Positions 1 to 9,344 of a stretch of 64,000 nt of DNA are shown here, piece by piece. The notes beneath the pieces were generated by a model. It had not been told where the DNA came from and did not search any database. It was given only the letters and a program-made list of their open reading frames with translations. How positions within the stretch are numbered: position 1 is the stretch's first letter; every line of letters begins with the position of its first letter. This DNA is from Vallitalea sp. GTDB lineage: Bacteria; Bacillota; Clostridia; Lachnospirales; Vallitaleaceae. Location of the stretch: assembly GCA_025210235.1 (NCBI GenBank), contig JAOASG010000015.1:1-64000 (forward strand), read 5' to 3'. The translations under genes and the position numbers were made by a program.

Positions 1-143
1 AAGGACGGAGCATGTTTGCTCAATCCTTTACAATATTATCTAAGAAGTGTTGGAATATAAGTTGTAGAGCCGTATACGAGACCCGTATGTACGGTTCAAT
101 GAGAGGGAAGTAATACTAGCTATTATTTCTCTACTCTATTTAT
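1..143 (+). mobile_element. 3' end of a group II intron (domains V and VI)
   Basis: Positions 67-97 read as a group II domain V: the strand GAGCCGTA pairs with TACGGTTC, the AGC catalytic triad is at 68-70, and an upper stem of ATACG/CGTAT closes a short loop. Domain VI follows (about 101-136): AGGGAAGTAATA pairs with TATTATTTCTCT and leaves a bulged A at 133 as the likely lariat branch point. The 3' splice site should lie 6-10 nt downstream, near 139-143. A small hairpin (GAGCA/TGCTC) at about 8-22 fits the end of domain IV. The reverse-transcriptase/maturase ORF must lie upstream, outside the window. Whether the intron is complete cannot be judged here. Confidence 0.8.
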
Positions 144-192
144 CTTTTAGAAAAGTTCCCTAATTAAGACGTTATTTGATATGATTTTATGT

Positions 193-198
193 TATAAT
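193..198 (+). promoter_or_regulatory. possible -10 box upstream of the GH2-like gene
   Basis: A perfect TATAAT lies about 75 nt before the start codon at 272 and about 50 nt after the intron 3' end. No good -35 box sits 16-18 nt upstream, so this is only a candidate. If real, the gene is transcribed independently of the intron. Confidence 0.3.
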
Positions 199-271
199 AT
201 GAATCAAAGTGCTAAGTTTTGTCGTATATGAATTACAAAATAAATTTTTAATTATATGGGGTGAAATATAT

Positions 272-2374
272 ATGAATAAGGATATAGAAAGGATAAAGGG
301 AAGCGCAAACCAAGATATTGCTATTAATAAATATTATATTAATTGTAAGGCTATGAATGAAGAATACACAAATATTTATATGGTTTTAGATATTTTTTTA
401 AATTATATTGGAGTAAGTATAAAGCCTATAAAAATAGAATTATGGGTGAAAAATAATTCTAACGAAGAATTGATAACGGATATTAGGTGTATCCTTACTC
501 AAAAAAATGAATCAAAAATAACACTTGAAACAGAATTAGAAAACGTTCAAACTTGGTCAGCGCAAATACCAAACTATTATGATTTTAGAATGATAGTAAA
601 AGATGAGGAAGATTCAATACTATACGAAGAAAAATTTCAATATGGATTTCGATTTGTAGATATTAAGGATGGAATTATGCGAATAAATGGGCAAAGAATT
701 ATATTAAATGGCATAATTTTTAATGATTATAAAGAAGATTCCACAGAAATATTACAAGAAAAATATTTAGAAGATATAAAGATAATGAAAAGAAATAATA
801 TTAATGCGCTTATAACATATGATTATAATAGTGCTCCATTTTTCTATAATATGTGCAATAAGTATGGAATATATGTGGTTCATAAACCTATTCCTAATCA
901 AGAGCAAGAATTAAGCTATAGTGTAGAAGAAATTAGAGATAATATATATAAATATAATAATTATTGCTGCATAATTGCATGGGCAATAGATAATAAATTA
1001 GATATTTCAATAGATGAATATAAAAACATAATGATATTAGATAATTCAAGACCTCTATATTATGAAGGGGATAATATGATACTCAAACAAAGAAATCTAT
1101 TTGAGATTAAATGTGATGATATAGAATTAGATAATGAAAATATAGAAGAGAATCCAATTAAATCCCAAATGGCAGGAAAATTTCTATGTGAGTATATAGT
1201 TCAAAATAATATTGTTGATGAACAAATTAATAAAGGTATAATATTTGGAGATAGACAAATAAATCCTTATGCATATGAAATTAAGAAGAAATATGAAATG
1301 ATAAATATAGATGCAAAAGACATTATTAAAGGTATTTTTAATATTAAATGTAAGTACAATAAATTTTTATTAAATAAATATAGATTTACTTGGGAAATCT
1401 TAGAGGATGGTATTGTTATTAAAAAAGGAAATTTATTAGATGTATCTAATGTTGAAGAGCAACAAATTAAAATTGACTATAATATGGACCAAATACTTGA
1501 AAATGCTTGTTATCATATTAATATCAATATGATAACGACAGAAGATACATGGTGGTCGCCTAAAGAATATGTTATGGCTTGGTCTCAATATAAAATACCA
1601 TATAAAGTAGCTAAGAGAAAAAAAAATGAGTTTTATAAAAAAATTAGAGTTAGAGATAAAAAGTTAAAGATTGAAGTTATTGGAGATAATTATGAGATAG
1701 TAATTGATAAAATAAAAGGAAACATAAGATCTATAGAATTTGATCAACAAGAATATATATTATCTCCGATAAAAACCTATATAGAAATCCAATCAGAAAA
1801 GTTTGAACTATCTAAAGTAAAAGAAGTTATTGTTAATGATGTGGAGAAAATACCTCAAATTGATGTAATTAGGAAATGCTCACAGTTAAAAGGCTATATA
1901 ATTACTAGATATGTAATAGAATCAGATGGACAAATAACTATTATGAATATTATTAGATCAAACAATAAAGCCATAAATGTAGGTATGATGTTAGATGTAT
2001 CGGGACAATTTAATGACTTTTCATGGTTTGGGAAAGGACCTAATGATTCATATCCTGAGTATAATTTTGGTACTAAAGTAGGTTTATATTATTATGACTT
2101 AAACACTCAAATAGGAAAAGCAAATAAGTCGGATGTAATATGGGGTGCATTCACAAATAACGAAGGAGAGGGTATATTAATTAGTACATATAAAGATATA
2201 TTGTTAAATATTAGTCCTAATGTACATAATTCTTATTTAATCGACCAAAAAGATAATGAAAACAAACCAATTACATTAGATGTAAAATGTAATAGTAAGT
2301 CAAAACATAATATTTTTGGTGCAAGTACTGTAGATGAGGATGTCTATGCTTTTCACATTAAAAGGGTAATATAA
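272..2374 (+). CDS. degenerate GH2 / beta-galactosidase-like protein, probably catalytically altered
   Basis: 700 aa from ATG 272, chosen because GGGGTGA (258-264) sits just upstream; an upstream in-frame start at 209 has no RBS. Order of domains by resemblance to LacZ: Ig-like sandwich (about 30-125), TIM barrel (about 130-340), second Ig-like domain (about 350-450), C-terminal beta-sandwich with WFGKGPNDSYPEY near 584. Barrel landmarks INGQRIILNG (138-147), DNSRPLYYEGD (257-267) and LCEY (305-308, nucleophile Glu at 307) remain. The acid/base site, normally W-x-x-x-NE, reads WAIDNK, so Lys242 replaces the Glu. The RH-E and R-SHYP motifs and the N-terminal jelly-roll of LacZ are also missing. 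The frame is intact. It may be a non-hydrolytic sugar-binding protein or a strongly diverged enzyme. No signal peptide. Confidence 0.7.
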   Translation: MNKDIERIKGSANQDIAINKYYINCKAMNEEYTNIYMVLDIFLNYIGVSIKPIKIELWVKNNSNEELITDIRCILTQKNESKITLETELENVQTWSAQIPNYYDFRMIVKDEEDSILYEEKFQYGFRFVDIKDGIMRINGQRIILNGIIFNDYKEDSTEILQEKYLEDIKIMKRNNINALITYDYNSAPFFYNMCNKYGIYVVHKPIPNQEQELSYSVEEIRDNIYKYNNYCCIIAWAIDNKLDISIDEYKNIMILDNSRPLYYEGDNMILKQRNLFEIKCDDIELDNENIEENPIKSQMAGKFLCEYIVQNNIVDEQINKGIIFGDRQINPYAYEIKKKYEMINIDAKDIIKGIFNIKCKYNKFLLNKYRFTWEILEDGIVIKKGNLLDVSNVEEQQIKIDYNMDQILENACYHININMITTEDTWWSPKEYVMAWSQYKIPYKVAKRKKNEFYKKIRVRDKKLKIEVIGDNYEIVIDKIKGNIRSIEFDQQEYILSPIKTYIEIQSEKFELSKVKEVIVNDVEKIPQIDVIRKCSQLKGYIITRYVIESDGQITIMNIIRSNNKAINVGMMLDVSGQFNDFSWFGKGPNDSYPEYNFGTKVGLYYYDLNTQIGKANKSDVIWGAFTNNEGEGILISTYKDILLNISPNVHNSYLIDQKDNENKPITLDVKCNSKSKHNIFGASTVDEDVYAFHIKRVI

Positions 2375-2406
2375 GAGATTTAATCTAATTAAGGAAGTGA
2401 ATAAAC

Positions 2407-4179
2407 ATGAAATCTAACAATAAAAATAAACATAAATCAAAGTCAATTCTAAATAAATATTTAAAAAAGTATAAATTTAGCTTTTTAATAGGAATTATTT
2501 CATTAATTATAGTAGATGTTACTCAGTTACAAATACCTGTAATAACAGGAAATATTACTGATGGGCTGCAAAATGGAGCATATACATTTAATAATTTACT
2601 TAATGAAGCTCTAAAGTTATTTATAATAGGAGCTATTATTGCCTGTTTTAGGTTTGTATGGAGGTATTTTATATTTGGTACTTCTAGAAAAATAGAATAT
2701 GAGCTTAGAAATGATTTTTTTAGCCATTTAGAAAAACTTTCTTTAAGATTTTATAATGAAAATAAAACAGGTGATTTAATGGCTTATGCTACAAATGATC
2801 TAAATGCTATTAGAATGATGGTAGGACCAGGTCTACTGATGGCTTTAGATGCTATTGTGCTAAGCATTTTGGTTATATTAAAAATGCTAACGAATATAAG
2901 TGTTAATTTAACCTTGGTAGCTATTATACCTTTACCAATTATTGCAATTGGAAGCTTGCTTTTCGGTAAAGCTATTCGTGTAAGATTTAAAGATAAACAA
3001 GAGGCATTTTCTCATCTATCAGACGTAGTACAGGAAAATATATCTGGAATTCAGGTTATAAAAGCATTTGTACAAGAATCTAAAGAAGTAATTGAGTTTA
3101 ATAAAATTAATAAAAATAATTATAATAAAAATATGCGGGTAGTAAAGTTATTTGCAATTATGTTACCATTAGCAATGTTGGTTTCTGGTCTTAGTGTTGC
3201 GATCGTTCTAGGATATGGTGGATATATTACAATTCTTGGAAAGATAACTCTTGGTGAGTTTGTTGCATTTACACAATATTTACTTATGTTAGTATGGCCA
3301 ATGATGGCATTTGGATGGTGTATCAATATTATGTCTCAAGGGATGGCTTCATTAAGTAGATTTCAAAAGGTATTAGATGAAGAACCAGAAATTTTTGATG
3401 AGAAAACTGTCAAACAAATAGATAAAATAAAAGGAAATATTGAAATTAATAATCTTTCATTTAGTTATCCAGGTTCTGATCTTAAGGAACTTAATGATAT
3501 ATGTGTTAACATTAAAAAAGGAGAAACACTAGGTATAGTTGGAAGAACGGGGAGCGGAAAGACAACTTTAGTAAATATGCTTCTTAGGATGTACAATCCA
3601 CCAAGAAATACTATTTTTATAGACGGTAATGATATTATGGATATACCTTTAAAAGTGTTGCGTAATTCAATTGGATATGTTCCACAAGATAATTTTTTAT
3701 TTTCAGATACAATTTCTAGAAACATTGCTTTTGGAGTTATTGAAGCTTCGGATCAATACATACATTTAGCTGCAAAAGATGCAAATGTCCATGATAATAT
3801 TATTGAATTTACTAATCAATACGAGACAGTTGTTGGTGAGAGAGGGGTAACATTATCTGGAGGACAAAAACAACGTATTTCTATTGCTAGAGCATTAATA
3901 AAAGAGCCATCAATAATGATTTTAGACGATTCAGTATCAGCTGTAGATACAAATACTGAAGAGCAAATACTAAGCCATATTAGAGAAGAAAGAAAAGATA
4001 AGACTACTATTATAATAGCTCATAGAATATCAACTATACAAAATTCTGATAAAATTATTGTTATTGATGATGGTAAAATTACAGAATCAGGAACACATGA
4101 GAGTTTACTAGCCGAAAATGGGTTGTATTATGATATGGTTCAAAAACAACAACTTGAAAAAGAACTAGATAAGGAATAG
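2407..4179 (+). CDS. heterodimeric ABC exporter, BmrC/YheI-like half
   Basis: 590 aa with an N-terminal six-helix exporter membrane domain (about 25-320) and a C-terminal nucleotide-binding domain. Walker A GRTGSGKTT begins near 379, the signature LSGGQ is at about 483, and the H-loop IIAHRIS is near 537. The residue after the Walker B aspartate is Asp (LDDSVSAVD, 507-508), not the catalytic Glu, so this Walker B belongs to the degenerate ATP site of an asymmetric heterodimer. RBS AAGGAAG precedes ATG 2407. The partner gene starts 13 nt after the stop. In Bacillus subtilis BmrCD exports drugs; the substrate here is unknown. Confidence 0.85.
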   Translation: MKSNNKNKHKSKSILNKYLKKYKFSFLIGIISLIIVDVTQLQIPVITGNITDGLQNGAYTFNNLLNEALKLFIIGAIIACFRFVWRYFIFGTSRKIEYELRNDFFSHLEKLSLRFYNENKTGDLMAYATNDLNAIRMMVGPGLLMALDAIVLSILVILKMLTNISVNLTLVAIIPLPIIAIGSLLFGKAIRVRFKDKQEAFSHLSDVVQENISGIQVIKAFVQESKEVIEFNKINKNNYNKNMRVVKLFAIMLPLAMLVSGLSVAIVLGYGGYITILGKITLGEFVAFTQYLLMLVWPMMAFGWCINIMSQGMASLSRFQKVLDEEPEIFDEKTVKQIDKIKGNIEINNLSFSYPGSDLKELNDICVNIKKGETLGIVGRTGSGKTTLVNMLLRMYNPPRNTIFIDGNDIMDIPLKVLRNSIGYVPQDNFLFSDTISRNIAFGVIEASDQYIHLAAKDANVHDNIIEFTNQYETVVGERGVTLSGGQKQRISIARALIKEPSIMILDDSVSAVDTNTEEQILSHIREERKDKTTIIIAHRISTIQNSDKIIVIDDGKITESGTHESLLAENGLYYDMVQKQQLEKELDKE

Positions 4180-4192
4180 GAGGTTATGGAAA

Positions 4193-6265
4193 ATGCATGG
4201 TAACGAAGCAGGAGATATGAAAAAAGGATATGATAAGTCTCTACTTAAGCGTTTGTTTTCATACGCTAAGCCTTATATTATTGGGATAATTTTTTCTTTA
4301 ATACTGTTAATTGGAGTAGTAGCAGCAGATTTAATAAAACCAATTTTAATAGGTAATGCTGTAGATGACATAATAACAAAATATGATACCAATTATTCCA
4401 TAGTAACTAGTGATATTAAAGATGCTGTGAAAATCAATGGAACGTATATTATCGCAGATGAAAAAAACAAATATAATAATTCTTTAAAAGCAAAAATTAT
4501 ATATGATGAACAATATGAGAATCCTTATTTTTTAATTACAGATCTTAATAGTAAAGAAGTAAATGAAATAAAGGATGTAAAAAAAATAAATATAGATGAT
4601 AAAGGTAAATATTATATTACTAAAAACAATATTAAAAGAGAAGTTATATCATTAAAAGATACAGATTTAAAATTACTTAGGAAAAACCATATAAATAGTT
4701 TGTTAAGAGTTACTATTATTTTTGTTTTAGTACTAATAGTTGGATTGGTAATTAGTTACTTTCAAACTATTTTACTTCACTATACAGGGCAAAAGATTAT
4801 ATACAATATACGAGATGAAGTATTTACACATATTCAAGGATTATCTATTAAGTTTTTTAATAACAACCCAGTAGGTAAATTAATAACAAGAGTTACGAAT
4901 GATACAGAAACACTTAATGAAATGTATACTAGTGTAATTGTTAATTCTGTTAAGAGCATACTGATGATAGTAGGTATTTCTATTATGATGTTTATATTGG
5001 ATTGGAGATTAACATTAGTAGTTTTTTTAGTAATACCACTTATACTAATTGCTACGTTATTATTTAGACATCATTCAAGAAAAGCATATAGAGAAGTAAG
5101 AACAAAAGTTGCTTCTATTAATGCTTTTTTATCAGAGCATATATCCGGCATGAGAATAGTTCAAATGTTCTCACAAGAAAAAAGAAAGATGGAAGAATTT
5201 GAGAAAGCTAATAAAGAATTAGAAAAAGCAAATGTGAAACAACTAATTATTTTTGGAATATATAGGCCTACTATGTATTTGTTATATGTGATAGGACTTT
5301 TTATTGTTCTTGTTTATGGTGGAAATATGGTTATAAAAGGAACTATGTCTATTGGAAAATTAATTATATTTATTCAATATATATCAAGTTTCTTTGATCC
5401 TATACAGCAACTTGCAGAACAATTTAACATTTTACAATCAGCTATGGCTTCTGCTGAAAAGATATTTACATTATTAGATGAAGATGCTAAGATAGAGAAC
5501 AAAAAAGATGCTATAACATTAGATAATTTGTCAGGAGATATAGAATTTAAGAATGTTTGGTTTGCTTATAATAAAGAAGAATGGGTTTTAAAAGATGTAT
5601 CTTTTAAAATAAAACCAGGAGAGACAGTTGCTTTTGTTGGTGCTACAGGAGCAGGTAAAACATCTATTCTTAATTTATTAAGTAGATATTATGATATACA
5701 AAAAGGAGAAATATTGCTAGATGGGCATGACCTAAAAGACATCGACCTAAATAATCTTAGATCTAATATTGGTCAAATGTTGCAAGATGTTTTCTTATTT
5801 ACTGGGGATATAAAAAGTAATATACGATTAAAAAATAATAGTATAAGTGATAAACAAATTGTGGAAGCATCAAAATATGTTAACGCTGATAAGTTTATTA
5901 GTAAATTACCTGAAAAGTATGATGAAAAGGTATATGAAAGAGGAGCTACATTTTCATCTGGGCAAAGACAATTATTATCTTTTGCTAGGACACTTGCTTC
6001 TAATCCGTCAATTCTTATTTTAGATGAAGCTACAGCTAATATAGATACAGAGACAGAACTACTTATTCAGGATGCTTTATATAAATTAATGGAAGGTAGA
6101 ACGACTCTTGTAGTGGCGCATAGATTATCTACTATACAACATGCAGATAAAATAGTAGTTCTTCATAAAGGAAGAATAAGAGAAATTGGTAATCATCAGG
6201 AGTTATTGGCAAAAAAAGGATTATATCACAATTTATACAGATTGCAATATCAAGAAATTAATTAG
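4193..6265 (+). CDS. heterodimeric ABC exporter, BmrD/YheH-like half
   Basis: 690 aa. A first transmembrane helix (about 28-45) is followed by an insertion of about 120 residues before helix 2 (about 175). This is the extracytoplasmic domain typical of BmrD-type subunits and explains the greater length. The NBD has Walker A GATGAGKTS near 483, a degenerate signature FSSGQ near 587 in place of LSGGQ, and a canonical Walker B LILDEAT (D611, E612). The consensus ATP site is therefore this Walker B with the partner's LSGGQ. ATG 4193 has AGGAGG nine nt upstream; the next in-frame ATG (4217) is too close to its AGGAGA. Confidence 0.85.
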   Translation: MHGNEAGDMKKGYDKSLLKRLFSYAKPYIIGIIFSLILLIGVVAADLIKPILIGNAVDDIITKYDTNYSIVTSDIKDAVKINGTYIIADEKNKYNNSLKAKIIYDEQYENPYFLITDLNSKEVNEIKDVKKINIDDKGKYYITKNNIKREVISLKDTDLKLLRKNHINSLLRVTIIFVLVLIVGLVISYFQTILLHYTGQKIIYNIRDEVFTHIQGLSIKFFNNNPVGKLITRVTNDTETLNEMYTSVIVNSVKSILMIVGISIMMFILDWRLTLVVFLVIPLILIATLLFRHHSRKAYREVRTKVASINAFLSEHISGMRIVQMFSQEKRKMEEFEKANKELEKANVKQLIIFGIYRPTMYLLYVIGLFIVLVYGGNMVIKGTMSIGKLIIFIQYISSFFDPIQQLAEQFNILQSAMASAEKIFTLLDEDAKIENKKDAITLDNLSGDIEFKNVWFAYNKEEWVLKDVSFKIKPGETVAFVGATGAGKTSILNLLSRYYDIQKGEILLDGHDLKDIDLNNLRSNIGQMLQDVFLFTGDIKSNIRLKNNSISDKQIVEASKYVNADKFISKLPEKYDEKVYERGATFSSGQRQLLSFARTLASNPSILILDEATANIDTETELLIQDALYKLMEGRTTLVVAHRLSTIQHADKIVVLHKGRIREIGNHQELLAKKGLYHNLYRLQYQEIN

Positions 6266-6283
6266 TATAATAATATATTGGCG

Positions 6284-6303
6284 TTTTGCAATTACTTACC
6301 TAG
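6284..6303 (+). repeat. intergenic TTTTGCAATTAC element, copy upstream of uvrC
   Basis: Core TTTTGCAATTAC at 6284-6295. The core ends 33 nt before the uvrC start at 6329 and lies in the short gap after the exporter stop. Confidence 0.7.
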
Positions 6304-6328
6304 TTATAGCAAGAAAGGAATGACGGCA

Positions 6329-8191
6329 ATGTTTGATATTGAAGAAGAATTAAAAAAATTACCTGTTAAGCCAGGAGTTTATTTGATGAAAGATAAGTAC
6401 GATAATATTATCTATGTAGGTAAGGCAATTAAACTTAGAAATAGGGTTAGGCAGTATTTTAGAAAATCAACAAATCATTCAAATAAAATAAAAAAAATGG
6501 TAACTATGATTACATCATTTGAATATATAGTGACGGATTCGGAGCTTGAAGCTCTTATATTAGAATGTAATTTAATTAAAAAACATAGACCTAAGTATAA
6601 TACATTACTAAAAGATGATAAGGCTTATCCTTATATTAAAGTTACGATTAATGAAAAATATCCTAGAATTATATATGCTAGAGAACTAAAAAAAGATAAG
6701 GCCAAATATTTCGGACCATATACAAATGCTAGAGGTGCAAAAGAAACAATAGAAGTCATTACTAAAATTTGGAAGGTTAGAACGTGTAATAGAAACCTAC
6801 CAAAAGATATTGGTAAAGAAAGACCATGTCTAAATTATCATATTAAACAATGTCTTGGTCCTTGTCAAAATTATATAAAAGAAGAAGACTATAAAATGAT
6901 TATAAGTGAAATTATAGAATTTCTTAATGGTAAATATGAAAAAGTTATTAACGTACTTGAAGAAAGAATGAATAAAGCAGCTGTGGAACTAGATTTTGAA
7001 AGAGCAGCGGAGGTTAGAGATCAACTGGCATCAGTAAAAAGTATTGCTGGAAAACAAAAAATTATTAATGCTTCAATGGAAGACCAAGACATCATAGCAT
7101 TTGCTAAAGCACATGATGAGGCTTTGGTTCAGGTATATTTTGTTAGAAACGGAAAATTAATTGGAAGAGAGCACTTTCATTTAAATGGAGTAGAAGAGTT
7201 ACATAGACAGCAAGTAATGACAGAATTTGTGAAGCAGTTTTATTCAGGGACACCTTTTATTCCTAAAGAGATTATTTTACAGGAAGAGATTGATGAAGCG
7301 AATATAATAAATTCTTGGTTATCAAATAAAAAAGGACAAAAAGTATATATTAAGGTACCAAGAAAAGGAGAGAAGCATAAATTAGTTGAATTAGCTGCAA
7401 ATAATGCTATGCTTACATTTGAACAATTTGGTGAGAAAATAAGAAAAGAAGATAGTAGAACAAAAGGTGCAGTTAAAGAAATTACTGAAATACTAAATAT
7501 TGAAGATGAAGTTAAAAGACTAGAAGCTTATGATATCTCAAATATTCATGGATTTGAATCTGTTGGGTCTATGGTTGTATTTGAAGAAGGAAAGCCTAAA
7601 AGAAGTGATTATCGTAAATTTAGGATAAAATCGGTTAAAGGACCAGATGATTATAAAAGTATGGAAGAAGTACTAACAAGAAGATTCACACATGCTCTTG
7701 AAGAACAAAAAGAAATGCTTTTAAAAAAACAAGACTTGAATCTTGGTAAATTTACAAGACTACCCAATTTAATATTAATGGATGGTGGAAAAGGACAAGT
7801 TAATATTGCTCTTAAGGTATTAGATAAATTAGGGTTATCTATTCCAATATGTGGTATGGTTAAAGATGATAAGCATAGGACAAGAGGGTTATATTATAAT
7901 AATATTGAATACTCTATTAATAAAAGTTCAGAAGGATTTAAATTAATAACTAGAATTCAAGATGAAGCTCATAGATTTGCTATAGAGTATCATAGAAAAC
8001 TTAGAAGCAAGAATCAGATTCAATCAATACTAGATGACATTGAGGGAGTTGGGCCAAAAAGAAGAATAAATCTTATTAAACATTTTGGATCAGTGGAAAA
8101 AATAAGAAATGCGAGTGTTGAAGATATTGAAGAAGTAGAAGGAATGAATAAAAAAGTTGCGGTTAATATTTATAATTTTTTTAATAAATAG
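6329..8191 (+). CDS. uvrC: excinuclease ABC subunit C
   Basis: 620 aa, the usual UvrC length. It makes the dual incisions in nucleotide excision repair after damage recognition by UvrAB. The N-terminal GIY-YIG nuclease domain is seen as PGVYLMKD with [18 protein letters not shown] motif ([13 protein letters not shown]) for UvrB contact lies in the middle. The RNase H-like C-terminal nuclease ([10 protein letters not shown]) and a terminal helix-hairpin-helix pair ([17 protein letters not shown]) follow. ATG 6329 is preferred because GAAAGGA ends about nine nt upstream; upstream in-frame starts run through the repeat element and lack an RBS. UvrA and UvrB are not in the window. Confidence 0.95.
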   Translation: MFDIEEELKKLPVKPGVYLMKDKYDNIIYVGKAIKLRNRVRQYFRKSTNHSNKIKKMVTMITSFEYIVTDSELEALILECNLIKKHRPKYNTLLKDDKAYPYIKVTINEKYPRIIYARELKKDKAKYFGPYTNARGAKETIEVITKIWKVRTCNRNLPKDIGKERPCLNYHIKQCLGPCQNYIKEEDYKMIISEIIEFLNGKYEKVINVLEERMNKAAVELDFERAAEVRDQLASVKSIAGKQKIINASMEDQDIIAFAKAHDEALVQVYFVRNGKLIGREHFHLNGVEELHRQQVMTEFVKQFYSGTPFIPKEIILQEEIDEANIINSWLSNKKGQKVYIKVPRKGEKHKLVELAANNAMLTFEQFGEKIRKEDSRTKGAVKEITEILNIEDEVKRLEAYDISNIHGFESVGSMVVFEEGKPKRSDYRKFRIKSVKGPDDYKSMEEVLTRRFTHALEEQKEMLLKKQDLNLGKFTRLPNLILMDGGKGQVNIALKVLDKLGLSIPICGMVKDDKHRTRGLYYNNIEYSINKSSEGFKLITRIQDEAHRFAIEYHRKLRSKNQIQSILDDIEGVGPKRRINLIKHFGSVEKIRNASVEDIEEVEGMNKKVAVNIYNFFNK

Positions 8192-8230
8192 CAAGGCTAT
8201 AATATAATAAAATATTGAATATGCAACAAT

Positions 8231-8267
8231 ACGGTCGTAGATAGGTAGAATAATTTAAGATTTACCT
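8231..8267 (+). repeat. ACGGTCGTAGA element with small hairpin, copy 1
   Basis: ACGGTCGTAGA at 8231-8241 is followed by an imperfect 7-bp hairpin (AGGTAGA/TTTACCT) with an 11-nt AT-rich loop. A second copy with the same layout lies at 31446-31482. It sits in the 164-nt gap between uvrC and hprK, where I see no clear promoter. Confidence 0.4.
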
Positions 8268-8355
8268 TAATAAAGAATAAGATGATAAAAAAATAATAAT
8301 ATGCTAAAATAGTAAAGAAATCAATTGTTTACATCATTAGCTTAGGAGGTATGAC

Positions 8356-9303
8356 ATGTATAGTGTAAAATTAAGTGAATTAGTTGAAAAGATGAAATTA
8401 AAGAATTTAACGCCGGAAGTAGATATTGATAATACAGTAATAACTCATTCAGATATTAATCGACCAGCTTTACAACTAGCAGGTTTTTTTGATTATTTTG
8501 ATTCTGAACGAGTTCAAATTATGGGAAAAGTTGAAATAACTTATCTTGAAAAAATGGATGAGATAAAGAGAAAAGAAATTCTTAATATGTTATTCAGTAA
8601 AAAAATTCCATGTCTTATTCTTTCTAGAGAATTAGGACCTTTTAAAGATATGTTAGAAGTAGCTATAAAACATGGTGTGCCTATTTTTCAAACAAAGAAA
8701 ACTACTTCTTCTTTTATGGCAGAGATAATAAGGTGGCTTAAAGTTGAATTAGCTCCTAGGATTTCTATTCATGGGGTTTTAGTAGATGTTTATGGTGAAG
8801 GTGTACTTATTTTAGGGGAAAGTGGTATTGGTAAGAGCGAGTCTGCATTAGAACTTATAAAAAGAGGACATAGATTAGTAGCTGATGATGTTGTTGAAAT
8901 CAAGAAAGTTTCAGAAGATACATTACTTGGCTCTTCTCCAGATATTATTAGACATTTTATTGAACTTAGGGGTATAGGAATTATTGATGTAAAAACACTA
9001 TATGGGGTTGAATCTGTTAAAAAGGTTCAAAGTATTGACTTAGTTATTAAATTGGAGTTATGGGATCCAGAAAAAGAATATGATAGATTAGGTTTAAATG
9101 AAGAATATACAGAGATATTAGAGAACAAGGTTATTAGTCATTCAATTCCTATACGTCCAGGTAGAAATATAGCTATAATTGTTGAATCAGCAGCTATAAA
9201 TCATAGACAAAAACAAATGGGCTATAATGCTGCTAGTGATTTAATAAATCGTGTTAGCGGAAATTTAAAACGTAGAAGTGAAGAAAGAGAATCAAAGAAT
9301 TGA
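8356..9303 (+). CDS. hprK: HPr kinase/phosphorylase
   Basis: 315 aa, the normal family size. The enzyme phosphorylates and dephosphorylates Ser46 of HPr-type proteins and is the metabolic sensor of catabolite repression in Firmicutes. The N-terminal domain covers about 1-130. The catalytic domain has the Walker A GESGIGKS (155-162) and the HprK signature LRGIGIIDVKTLYG near 205, with ADDVVEI between them. RBS AGGAGG is at the right distance from ATG 8356. A likely substrate, the HPr-like protein at 35705, is encoded 26 kb away. Confidence 0.95.
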   Translation: MYSVKLSELVEKMKLKNLTPEVDIDNTVITHSDINRPALQLAGFFDYFDSERVQIMGKVEITYLEKMDEIKRKEILNMLFSKKIPCLILSRELGPFKDMLEVAIKHGVPIFQTKKTTSSFMAEIIRWLKVELAPRISIHGVLVDVYGEGVLILGESGIGKSESALELIKRGHRLVADDVVEIKKVSEDTLLGSSPDIIRHFIELRGIGIIDVKTLYGVESVKKVQSIDLVIKLELWDPEKEYDRLGLNEEYTEILENKVISHSIPIRPGRNIAIIVESAAINHRQKQMGYNAASDLINRVSGNLKRRSEERESKN

Positions 9304-9344
9304 TTTATTATAAGTAACTAAATTTTTTAATGTAGGAGGCTAAT

